From an uncultured Pseudomonas sp. (lineage in GTDB: Bacteria; Pseudomonadota; Gammaproteobacteria; Pseudomonadales; Pseudomonadaceae), in assembly GCA_937863915.1 (NCBI GenBank), contig CALMID010000527.1:1-16215 (forward strand): DNA of 16,215 bases, in the 5' to 3' direction. Positions 7,377-13,445 of the stretch are shown here, in pieces (positions within the stretch are counted from its first letter, which is position 1; each line of letters begins with the position of its first letter). The position numbers and the translations under genes were made by a program. The notes under the pieces were generated by a model. It made no database searches. It was not told the origin of the DNA and was given only the letters and a program-made list of their open reading frames with translations.

Positions 7377-8054
7377 TCAAGGCGTATCAGGGCCCTGCTC
7401 GGATGGCGCTTGCGGAATGCTCTCCAGCTGCTGCAGCAGCAGCGCCGCCTGGGTGCGGGTACGCACGTTGAGCTTGCGGAAGATGGCGGTGACGTGGGCC
7501 TTGATGGTCGCCTCGGACACGCTCAGTTCATAGGCGATCTGCTTGTTCAGCAGACCATCGCAGACCATGGTCAGCACACGGAACTGCTGCGGCGTCAGGC
7601 TGGCCAGCCCAGCACTGGCGGCCTTGGCCTCGGCAGACACCTTGGCCGCGGCGGCGGTCTGCGGCGGCCACCAGGCATCACCATCGAGCACCGCACGTAC
7701 GGCCTGCTGGATGGTTTCCAGCGGGCTGGACTTGGGAATGAAGCCGGTGGCGCCGAACTCGCGGGCGCGCCCGATCACGGCCGGCTCTTCCTGAGCCGAA
7801 ATCATCACCACCGGAATCTGCGGGTATTGCCCGCGCAGCAACACCAGGCCGGAGAAGCCGTAGGCACCCGGCATGTTCAGGTCGAGCAGCACCAGGTCCC
7901 AGTCCTGTTTCTCCGCCAGGCGGCTTTCCAGGGCGGCAATGCTGTCGGCTTCGGCCAGCCGCACGTCCGGGCCCAGGCCCAGGCTCAGGGCCTGCTGCAG
8001 GGCGCTGCGGAACAGCGGATGGTCATCGGCGATGAGGATCTCGTAGCTGGCCAT
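7377..8054 (-). CDS. erdR: NarL/FixJ-type response regulator, ErdR-like
   Basis: 225 residues from the ATG at 8054, chosen because AAGGA lies 6 nt upstream; a frame reaching 29 codons further has no ribosome site and would place odd residues before the receiver domain. Receiver domain about 1-122: acidic pair DD at 10-11, phospho-acceptor D58 in LVLLDLNMPG, switch residue about S86, and K108. A linker rich in alanine (129-150) leads to a LuxR-type helix-turn-helix (about 151-208) with LTPQQFRVL, NKQIAYELSVSEATIKAHV and IFRKLNV. Pseudomonas relatives next to dgkA are, as I remember, ErdR, a regulator in ethanol oxidation and acetate-related carbon use. No histidine kinase gene is adjacent, as is usual for this orphan-type regulator. 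The leader has an A-rich Hfq/Crc-like motif. Confidence 0.85.
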   Translation of the reverse strand: MASYEILIADDHPLFRSALQQALSLGLGPDVRLAEADSIAALESRLAEKQDWDLVLLDLNMPGAYGFSGLVLLRGQYPQIPVVMISAQEEPAVIGRAREFGATGFIPKSSPLETIQQAVRAVLDGDAWWPPQTAAAAKVSAEAKAASAGLASLTPQQFRVLTMVCDGLLNKQIAYELSVSEATIKAHVTAIFRKLNVRTRTQAALLLQQLESIPQAPSEQGPDTP

Positions 8055-8060
8055 GGCGAA

Positions 8061-8073
8061 TCCTTTTGTTTTT
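8061..8073 (-). promoter_or_regulatory. A-rich Hfq/Crc-like motif and Shine-Dalgarno of erdR
   Basis: On the minus strand AAAAACAAAAGGA contains AANAANAA, the catabolite-activity pattern bound by Hfq/Crc in Pseudomonas, merging into the AAGGA ribosome site 6 nt before the start codon. The short motif can occur by chance. Confidence 0.45.
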
Positions 8074-8134
8074 GTCGTCGTGGCGGGCCTTGCCGCGTCA
8101 CGCACTGAGCTGCCAGTGGTATTCAGGGCGCCAT

Positions 8135-8174
8135 TTTGCACAGGAGTGACAGCCAGGCGAAAGCCTTGTGCGAA
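8135..8174. repeat. imperfect dyad in the erdR / DMT-permease gap
   Basis: The 221-bp gap between the divergent genes (8055-8275) holds GCACA (8138-8142) matched by TGTGC (8167-8171), extended outward by AT and GT pairs. Nested in it is a small AGGC-GAAA-GCCT hairpin (8155-8166). It could be an operator. I see no convincing -35/-10 pair for either gene in the gap. Confidence 0.35.
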
Positions 8175-8275
8175 TAAACGACAAGTTCATGCCGGCGTCA
8201 GTTAACCCACTGGTCAAGTTCAGGCGATTGCGGCACAGTCTGCGGCCTCCCTTTACGCTGGATTAGAGCCGTACC

Positions 8276-9160
8276 ATGCCACGCCAAGCCCTGCGCGCCG
8301 ACCTGCTGATGCTCCTGACCGCCATGATCTGGGGCGCCGCCTTCGTCGCCCAGCGTGCCGGTATGGAGGCCATCGGCCCCTTCCTGTTCACCGGCCTGCG
8401 TTTCGCCATGGGCGCCCTGGTGCTGCTGCCACTGTTCTTCTGGAAACCGGCCGGAGCCAAACACGAACCGTTCAACCGCAGCCTGCTGGCCGGCGGTATC
8501 GCCATGGGCCTGGCGCTGACCCTGGGGATCAACCTGCAACAGGTCGGCCTGCTGTTCACCAGCGTGACCAACTCCGGCTTCATCACCGGCCTGTACGTGA
8601 TCATCGTGCCGCTGCTGGGCCTGGCGCTGGGCCACAAGACCGGCATGGGCACCTGGCTCGGCGCCTCGCTGGCGGTGGTCGGCATGTTCCTGCTCAGCGT
8701 CGGCGACAACTTCCAGGTGGCCTCCGGCGACTGGCTGCAGCTGGCCGGTGCCTGCGTATGGGGCGTGCACGTGCTGCTGGTGGGTTTCTTTGCCAGCCGG
8801 CATGACGCCATCCGCCTGGCCGTGATCCAGTTCATCACCTGCGCCGTAGTCAGCCTGATCCTCGCCGCCGTGCTGGAAGAGATTCGCTTCGAGGCCATCC
8901 TCCAGGCCGGGCCGGCGCTGCTGTATGGCGGCCTGATCGCCGTGGGTATCGGCTACACCCTGCAGGTGGTGGCCCAGCAGCATGCCATCGCCTCCCACGC
9001 GGCGATCATCCTGTCGCTGGAAGCGGTGTTCGCCGCCATTGCCGGCGCCCTGTTCCTCGGCGAGGAACTGGCGCTCAAGGGCTATATCGGCTGCGCCCTG
9101 ATGTTTGTCGGCATGCTGCTGGCCCAGCTGTGGCCGCGCAAGGCGGCCGCCGCTCACTAA
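8276..9160 (+). CDS. DMT-superfamily (EamA) permease
   Basis: 294 residues, almost wholly hydrophobic, with ten predicted membrane helices in two EamA repeats. The first repeat opens with LLMLLTAMIWGAAFVAQRAGM (split here: residues about 10-30) and has GPFLFTGLRFAMGALVLLPL; the second repeat begins near WLQLAGACVWGVHVLLVGFFA and holds HAAIILSLEAVFAAIAGALF with GEELALKGYIGCALMFVGMLLAQL at the end, the usual EamA close. Members export amino acids, metabolites or toxins across the inner membrane; the substrate cannot be read from sequence. No good Shine-Dalgarno precedes the ATG. Its 3' end overlaps the convergent DTW gene by 4 nt, with the two stop codons interleaved. Confidence 0.88.
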   Translation: MPRQALRADLLMLLTAMIWGAAFVAQRAGMEAIGPFLFTGLRFAMGALVLLPLFFWKPAGAKHEPFNRSLLAGGIAMGLALTLGINLQQVGLLFTSVTNSGFITGLYVIIVPLLGLALGHKTGMGTWLGASLAVVGMFLLSVGDNFQVASGDWLQLAGACVWGVHVLLVGFFASRHDAIRLAVIQFITCAVVSLILAAVLEEIRFEAILQAGPALLYGGLIAVGIGYTLQVVAQQHAIASHAAIILSLEAVFAAIAGALFLGEELALKGYIGCALMFVGMLLAQLWPRKAAAAH

Positions 9161-9912
9161 GCCGGATCGGTCAGCCGCAGAAAGGGTTGCAGGGCCTGGT
9201 GCGCCGGGCTCTGTTCATCCACGGCAATGTGCCGCTTGGCCGCCAGGTAGCGCTCGGCAAACACGTCCAGATAGGCATCCAGCGCCGCGGCGGCCTGCTC
9301 GTCGCCGGCCAGTCCCAGGCACAGCGCTGCGACCTCTGCCGTGCACAGGTGGTCATCACGCTTGGAGCGACGCAGGCGGTAGCGTGACAGCTGCTCGGGC
9401 AACAGGCTGAGCACCGGGAAACGCTCCAGATAGGGGCTCTTGCGGAACATCTTGCGCGCTTCCGGCCAGGTGGCATCGAGCAGGATGAACAGCGGCCTCT
9501 TGCCCTCCTCTTCCTGCACCTCGTGAGTGACCCGCGCCGGCTCGACGAACTCGCCGGGAAAGACCAGATAAGGCTGGTACTGCGGATCATCAAGCAGGGC
9601 CAGCAGGCGCTCATCCACCTCCGTGCGCAACCAGCCGTAGGCGAAGGTATCGGCCACCACATCGGCAATCAGCCAACCGGTATTGCTCGGCTTGAGCGAC
9701 TCCTGATCGTGCATCACCAGGCACACCGCCGAACGCGCCGGCACCTGGGGGCGCAGGTGGCACAGGCAGTATTCCGGAGCGACGCGGCACTGCTCGCAAC
9801 GCTCGGCGCGCCCACCGCGGGCGAGAAAGGGCTTGCTGGCCCGCGCCAGACGCTCGGCACGCAGGCGCGCCACCGGGTGAGAGGGCAAGGGGGAATTGGC
9901 GCTATCGCTCAT
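9157..9912 (-). CDS. DTW-domain protein, likely tRNA acp3U aminocarboxypropyltransferase
   Basis: 251 residues. DTW proteins (E. coli TapT/YfiP) transfer the 3-amino-3-carboxypropyl group of SAM to a uridine in tRNA. A cysteine cluster C39, C42, C49, C51 (CEQC...CLC) looks like a zinc site; the SPOUT-like core has LVMHDQESLKPSNTGWL (65-81), the signature LDATWPEARKM (145-155) where the family writes D(T/A)W, and the late conserved block YRLRRSKRDDHLCTAEV (178-194). The start at 9912 lacks a strong Shine-Dalgarno, so the true start may be a few codons inside, but must precede the cysteine cluster. It converges with the permease and diverges from the QSregVF gene. The exact tRNA position modified is uncertain, so no gene symbol is given. 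Confidence 0.87.
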   Translation of the reverse strand: MSDSANSPLPSHPVARLRAERLARASKPFLARGGRAERCEQCRVAPEYCLCHLRPQVPARSAVCLVMHDQESLKPSNTGWLIADVVADTFAYGWLRTEVDERLLALLDDPQYQPYLVFPGEFVEPARVTHEVQEEEGKRPLFILLDATWPEARKMFRKSPYLERFPVLSLLPEQLSRYRLRRSKRDDHLCTAEVAALCLGLAGDEQAAAALDAYLDVFAERYLAAKRHIAVDEQSPAHQALQPFLRLTDPA

Positions 9913-9975
9913 GAGCAGGACACTGAGGGAACAGGACTCTGGGGGAAAAGGGCGCGCAGTCTATCAGGCCCTCTG

Positions 9976-9995
9976 CGACCTGCGGGCGCAGGTCG
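9976..9995. repeat. perfect 8-bp hairpin between DTW gene and QSregVF gene
   Basis: CGACCTGC (9976-9983), a GGGC loop, and GCAGGTCG (9988-9995). It has no T-run, so it is not a terminator. It sits 64 nt upstream of the DTW start and 99 nt upstream of the QSregVF start, and may be an operator or a leader stem. A second small stem CCGGC/GCCGG (10043-10059) lies nearer the QSregVF start. Confidence 0.45.
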
Positions 9996-10023
9996 TCCAG
10001 CAGACCACAGCCGCGACGACGGG

Positions 10024-10029
10024 TAGAAT
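10024..10029 (+). promoter_or_regulatory. candidate -10 element of the QSregVF gene
   Basis: TAGAAT matches the sigma-70 -10 consensus at five of six positions, 65 nt before the start codon. The -35 region at the expected distance (CAGACC, 10001-10006) is poor, so an activator may be needed. Confidence 0.35.
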
Positions 10030-10093
10030 GGCCACTGAACCGCCGGCACGGATGGCCGGTCCAAGGATTTTCGCCCGAGTGGAGCCGTACCTC

Positions 10094-10510
10094 ATGTTGC
10101 GCCTGACTGCCGTTAACCTCACCTGCACCCTGGCCGCCTGTTTGATGGCCGCTACCGCTCAGGCTGCCACCCTCAAGGATTACGAACTGACCAAGATGCT
10201 CGAACAGGTTGCCCGCGAGAGCAGCGTCGGCACGCCCCGCGCCATCAACGAGGACATCCTCGACCAGGGCTACACCGTCGAAGGCAACCAGCTGATCAAC
10301 CACCTCAGCGTGCGCCCGGAGCATGCCGCCAAGATGCGCGGCAATCCCGACAGCATGCGCCAGCAGCTGACTGCCAGCGTCTGCCGCAATACCGGCTACC
10401 GCCAGCTGCTCGCCCGCGGCGCGGTGCTGACCTACAGCTTCAGCGAGTACAAGAGCAACCTGCCGGTCGCGACCGAGCGCTTCACCCAGACCGACTGCGG
10501 CCTGGAGTAA
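10094..10510 (+). CDS. QSregVF-family secreted protein (PA3611-like)
   Basis: 138 residues with an N-terminal signal peptide (hydrophobic about 3-22) and a clear AQA cleavage site before ATLKDYELTK (residue 25). The mature protein carries the conserved stretch LKDYELTKMLEQVARESSVG, INEDILDQGYTVEGN and LINHLSV, then SVCRNTGYRQLLARGAVLTYSF. This matches my memory of P. aeruginosa PA3611, the founding member of Pfam QSregVF (putative quorum-sensing-regulated virulence factor), whose role is unknown. Two cysteines in the mature part (C97, C135) could form a disulphide. A weak lipobox-like LAAC at 13-16 is probably fortuitous. GGAG lies 9-10 nt before the ATG; longer in-frame starts would bury the signal peptide. 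The name does not prove a virulence role here. Confidence 0.85.
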   Translation: MLRLTAVNLTCTLAACLMAATAQAATLKDYELTKMLEQVARESSVGTPRAINEDILDQGYTVEGNQLINHLSVRPEHAAKMRGNPDSMRQQLTASVCRNTGYRQLLARGAVLTYSFSEYKSNLPVATERFTQTDCGLE

Positions 10511-10521
10511 AACGCCCGAAC

Positions 10522-10556
10522 AACAAAAAGCCCGGCACTTGGCCGGGCTTTTTGTT
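10522..10556. terminator. strong bidirectional Rho-independent terminator
   Basis: A 15-bp perfect stem, AACAAAAAGCCCGGC (10522-10536) against GCCGGGCTTTTTGTT (10542-10556), around ACTTG. It ends the QSregVF gene on the plus strand and the phosphoketolase-RHH unit on the minus strand. Confidence 0.95.
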
Positions 10557-10569
10557 GCGGATGCATCAG

Positions 10570-10611
10570 TCGCATATTGCGATGGAGTGATTGAATTAAG
10601 TCGCTAGCGAC
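10570..10611. repeat. palindrome pair downstream of the RHH-like gene
   Basis: TCGCA-TAT-TGCGA (10570-10582) and a perfect 12-bp palindrome GTCGCTAGCGAC (10600-10611) lie in the 3' untranslated part of the minus-strand unit, between its last stop and the terminator. Both contain the TCGC/GCGA core. They may be a REP-like element or a protein site; one copy of each is seen in this window. Confidence 0.45.
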
Positions 10612-10645
10612 AAAGCCCTGCGCAGCAGAAACGGACAGTGCAGGA

Positions 10646-10843
10646 TCAGCTCTTGTCACGCCGCTTGGGCAACTCGGCATCGGCATGCAGCTCGGCGAGC
10701 AGCGCCTCGACGTAGCGTGAGCGACGCACGCCACCTTCCAGGCGGCGCACGCATTCATCTTCCAGCGAACTGTCGTTGCTGCGTGCCGCCTGCACCAGCA
10801 GGCGGTATAGGTCGACATCCAGTTCCAGCGTCAGCTTGGGCAT
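10646..10843 (-). CDS. 65-aa ribbon-helix-helix-like protein, function unknown
   Basis: A small charged protein starting MPKLTLELDVDLYRLL. The first 12 residues alternate like a beta strand (KLTLELD), followed by two likely helices (about 11-22 and 25-50: SSLEDECVRRLEGG and SRYVEALLAELHADAEL), the order seen in ribbon-helix-helix (CopG/Arc-like) DNA-binding proteins. The assignment is structural guesswork by eye. The start at 10843 is set by GGAG 7 nt upstream; an in-frame ATG at 10897 overlaps the end of the previous gene and lacks support. It lies 50 nt downstream of the phosphoketolase-like gene on the same strand and shares its terminator, so it is probably the second gene of that unit. 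Its leader has a striking Hfq/Crc-type motif. Confidence 0.75.
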   Translation of the reverse strand: MPKLTLELDVDLYRLLVQAARSNDSSLEDECVRRLEGGVRRSRYVEALLAELHADAELPKRRDKS

Positions 10844-10859
10844 ACGCGCTCTCCAGAAT

Positions 10860-10874
10860 CTTGTTGTTATTGTT
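10860..10874 (-). promoter_or_regulatory. Hfq/Crc-type (AAN)5 motif in the leader of the RHH-like gene
   Basis: The minus strand reads AAC AAT AAC AAC AAG, five consecutive A-A-N triplets, ending 5 nt before the GGAG of the RHH-like gene. This closely resembles the published Hfq/Crc site of P. aeruginosa amiE as I remember it (AATAACAACAAGA is shared). Hfq would bind through its distal face and block ribosome loading. Confidence 0.65.
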
Positions 10875-10893
10875 CTGGTCGGACCCGCCTGCC

Positions 10894-13299
10894 TCAACGC
10901 AGGATGCTTGGGTCTCCCTGACCGGCCACCGCAGCGGCCTCGTCTTGGGACAAGAGTCTCACATCATCACTGGCGAGCAAATCCGCACAAGACGAAAGGA
11001 CATGCGCCCAGCTGCAGCCATTGGCGAACAGCATGCCGGCTTCGTTGAGCGTGCCGCCACGGTTGCGATAGCCCAGCACGACAGACTGCGCGGCCTGCGG
11101 AAACAACGGCCAGAGATGACCACGGGCCACCTCCGGACGCATATGGGTCAGCCACAGGCGCTTGCCATAGGTCGCCGGGAAGATCGCCTCGCGCACCGCC
11201 TCGCTGGCCACCGCGCCAGCCTCCCAGGCATCGCGTGGTGCACGGAAGCGTCCCGGCTCCTGCAGATAGACCAGACGATAACCGATGCCCGCGGCGGCCA
11301 ATCGCTCAGCGGCACGCTGCACCTCGGCCAGCTGATAACTGCCGGTGGCAATCAGCAGCAGCGCATCGTGTCCGGCCTGTTCGGCCAGGACGATGGCGCC
11401 GTCACGGGCCAGCTGTTCGGCCTGAGCCTGGCTCAGATGACAGGGACGCTCGCGCTTGGCTGCCACCACACAGGCCAGCTGGCCGCGACTGTGATAGATG
11501 CCAGGCAGCAGGGCGAGCAGGCTGTTGTAATCCAGCGGGAAGAGCACCCGCACCATGTCGTTCATCTCACCCAGCAGGGCTTCGCAGAAGGTGGTGTCCT
11601 GATGCGACTGCTGGTTCTTGCCGTTCTCCCAGGTGTGCGAGGTCGCCACCAGCGGCCAGCCCAGCCAACCGGCCGGGCGCCCGGCTTCTTTCTGCAGACG
11701 GGCAAAGATCAGGCTCTGGCGTACCGCGCCGAGCATCTTCGGACAGAACGCCTCATAGCTGGCCACCAGATTGAGCCCGCCCTGATTGGCCAGGCAGGCC
11801 GACACCACCGCTTCTTCGTTGAGCGCCGTGATGACCTGGCCATCCAGTGCCTCCAACGGCCCTTCCGGCTGACTGACGCGATGACGCAGCGCCTTGAGCA
11901 CGCCGCCCAGCTTGTTGCTGGCCAGCTCGTCGGGGTTGCCGACCCGCGCGCGCAGGTGCGGGTTGAGCGCCACCAGCTGCGGGTAGAAATCATCCAGCGC
12001 CGACATCGGCGACGCCGCGCTGCTGCGGTAGCTCAACGCTGGCAGCTGGGGCAGCGGCGGACGCCGCGTGGCCAGCGGGTTGTCCCGCTCGGCGGCACGC
12101 CCGGCACGGCTGTGGACGAACAGCGCGCAGCTGTCGGCCAGCTCCTGCGGCGCCACCCAGAGTTTGCCGGCATGCTGATTGAACAGCGCGCGCGCCTGCT
12201 CATCAGACTGCGGGTTACCCGGCAGCGGCAGGTTGTGTGCGGCGTTGCTCGCAGCGCCATAGAAACCGAAGCCCTTCTCGGTCTGGGCAATGGCGTAAGG
12301 CAGCGGCAACGGATAACCGATCACGCCATTGGCCAGCTCATGCTTGCGGTGCGCCAGGCGCTGCTCCATCTCCCAGAGCGTGCAGACAAAGGCGGCCGGA
12401 TCGCGACCATCGAAACGGATCGGGTCGAAACCACAGCGGCGCAGGTGCTCGCAGAAACCCTCCAGGCCGACGGCAGTGCCCAGTTCGGTGCGCTGCTCGA
12501 TGCGCCGGCCATTGGCGATCATCACCGGCAGCGCCGTGCCACAGTCCTCGGCACGCCACCAGCGCGGCATCCAGTCGCTGCCGCGCTGTTCCTCGGCCGC
12601 GCCGTCGGAAAGGAAGGCCACCAGCGTCTCGCCGGGCAGCGGCATGTGGGTATACATCAGTTCGGCAAAGCCGAGATAGCCACCTTCGGCAATGCCGCCG
12701 GCAGTGTGCGGATTGACGTGACTGCCCAGCGGCACGGCCACGCTGCCATCGGCCGCCTGTACGTAGCTGTAGAAGTCGGCGACCAGGCGGCTCATGCCGG
12801 CCTCGCCATCGGCATAACGCTGTTGTTGTTCGGGGTGCAGGTTATCGGTGAGCAGGTTGAGGCTCTCGATCGCCGCCACGCAGTGGCCCTGGCCCATCAG
12901 CCAGCCGCGGGTCTGCCCGGTCAGGGCATTGAGACCCAGGTAACCGGCGTAGGCCGGCACCATGTTCAGCGCCCCGCCCGTATGGCCTTCGGGCTGCGCC
13001 TTGAAGTCGTCGGCGGCCAGCGCCTCGCCGTTGCAGCGCACGCGCCGGGCATAGGTCATGTGCACCACCAGCCACAGGGCGGCACTGCTCAGCCGATCGA
13101 GGGCCGTGAACAGCCGATAGGCGCTGGCCAGATCCGCCTGCAGTCCCATTTGCACCAGTTGGTGGGCCATGCGGTAGACCGCCGCCTGGGTGGCCAGGTC
13201 GTGAACGATCACGCCATAGCCGCCGCGCCAGCGGGCAAACTCGGGTTCAGTACTGGCGTGGCTGTCCAGCGTTGCGCTATCGGGGAGAATCTGTGTCAT
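10894..13299 (-). CDS. phosphoketolase-like ThDP enzyme (divergent XFP family)
   Basis: 801 residues from ATG 13299 (806 from ATG 13314; the inner start fits the predicted transcript start better). XFP phosphoketolases use thiamine diphosphate and phosphate to cleave xylulose 5-phosphate or fructose 6-phosphate to acetyl phosphate. Family marks, numbered from the outer start: EGHTGGALNMV (109-119) for the usual GHWGT, MGQGHC (140-145) for GPGHG, SHVNPH (198-203), AEGGYLGFAE (209-218) for HEGGELGY, a cofactor motif SDGAAEEQ...N (236-268) for GDGEAETG...N, LNEEAV (498-503), LVASYEAF (516-523), and SHTWENGKNQQSHQD (559-573). Several catalytic-area residues differ from canonical enzymes, so the reaction may differ; I recall some relatives being labelled xylulose 5-phosphate 3-epimerase. 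The RHH-like gene follows. Confidence 0.85.
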   Translation of the reverse strand: MTQILPDSATLDSHASTEPEFARWRGGYGVIVHDLATQAAVYRMAHQLVQMGLQADLASAYRLFTALDRLSSAALWLVVHMTYARRVRCNGEALAADDFKAQPEGHTGGALNMVPAYAGYLGLNALTGQTRGWLMGQGHCVAAIESLNLLTDNLHPEQQQRYADGEAGMSRLVADFYSYVQAADGSVAVPLGSHVNPHTAGGIAEGGYLGFAELMYTHMPLPGETLVAFLSDGAAEEQRGSDWMPRWWRAEDCGTALPVMIANGRRIEQRTELGTAVGLEGFCEHLRRCGFDPIRFDGRDPAAFVCTLWEMEQRLAHRKHELANGVIGYPLPLPYAIAQTEKGFGFYGAASNAAHNLPLPGNPQSDEQARALFNQHAGKLWVAPQELADSCALFVHSRAGRAAERDNPLATRRPPLPQLPALSYRSSAASPMSALDDFYPQLVALNPHLRARVGNPDELASNKLGGVLKALRHRVSQPEGPLEALDGQVITALNEEAVVSACLANQGGLNLVASYEAFCPKMLGAVRQSLIFARLQKEAGRPAGWLGWPLVATSHTWENGKNQQSHQDTTFCEALLGEMNDMVRVLFPLDYNSLLALLPGIYHSRGQLACVVAAKRERPCHLSQAQAEQLARDGAIVLAEQAGHDALLLIATGSYQLAEVQRAAERLAAAGIGYRLVYLQEPGRFRAPRDAWEAGAVASEAVREAIFPATYGKRLWLTHMRPEVARGHLWPLFPQAAQSVVLGYRNRGGTLNEAGMLFANGCSWAHVLSSCADLLASDDVRLLSQDEAAAVAGQGDPSILR

Positions 13300-13323
13300 T
13301 GAGTACCATTCCATGTTGGCTAT

Positions 13324-13372
13324 ATCGTGCAGTCTAGGCAGACGTGCGACTTTTCATCCTGATATGTATCAA
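13324..13372 (-). promoter_or_regulatory. candidate ANR/FNR-dependent class II promoter of the phosphoketolase-like gene
   Basis: The minus strand reads TTGAT-ACAT-ATCAG (13372-13359), a 9/10 match to the ANR/FNR/DNR box TTGAT-N4-ATCAA. A -10-like TAGACT lies at 13336-13331. With a start near 13324 the box centres at -41.5, the class II activator position. The transcript would have 25 nt before the ATG at 13299. Confidence 0.6.
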
Positions 13373-13445
13373 GACGAACCGGCCGATTTGCTGCCAGGCT
13401 TGACCAATCAGCCGATACTGCACTTTTAACCAATGGAGATCGAAC

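Noticed and set aside
8055..8141. 29-codon N-terminal extension of the erdR-like gene
   Set aside because: Receiver domains start close to the first strand; the ATG at 8054 has a proper ribosome site.
8210..8226. Possible sigma-54 promoter (GG-N10-GC) before the permease gene
   Set aside because: Spacing fits, but the -12 part lacks TTGC, and such GG/GC pairs are common in GC-rich DNA.
9896..10093. N-terminal extension of the QSregVF gene by 66 codons
   Set aside because: The extension overlaps the divergent gene and would bury a good signal peptide; GGAG precedes the ATG at 10094.
10106..10141. Lipobox-like LAAC in the QSregVF signal peptide
   Set aside because: The hydrophobic stretch continues past the cysteine to a clean AQA cleavage site that fits the conserved mature start.
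10519..10530. AAC AAC AAA AAG as another Hfq/Crc site after the QSregVF gene
   Set aside because: These bases are the 5' arm of the terminator stem and would be paired in RNA, and they are not near a start codon.
10717..13302. An 861-codon plus-strand frame opposite the phosphoketolase-like gene
   Set aside because: Translation is rich in R, Q, H and G without recognisable motifs, while the minus strand gives clear XFP motifs.
13406..13430. TTGACC (13400-13405) with TTTTAA as promoter of the beta-CASP gene
   Set aside because: The implied transcript start would fall within or just before the ribosome site, so it is unlikely as drawn.
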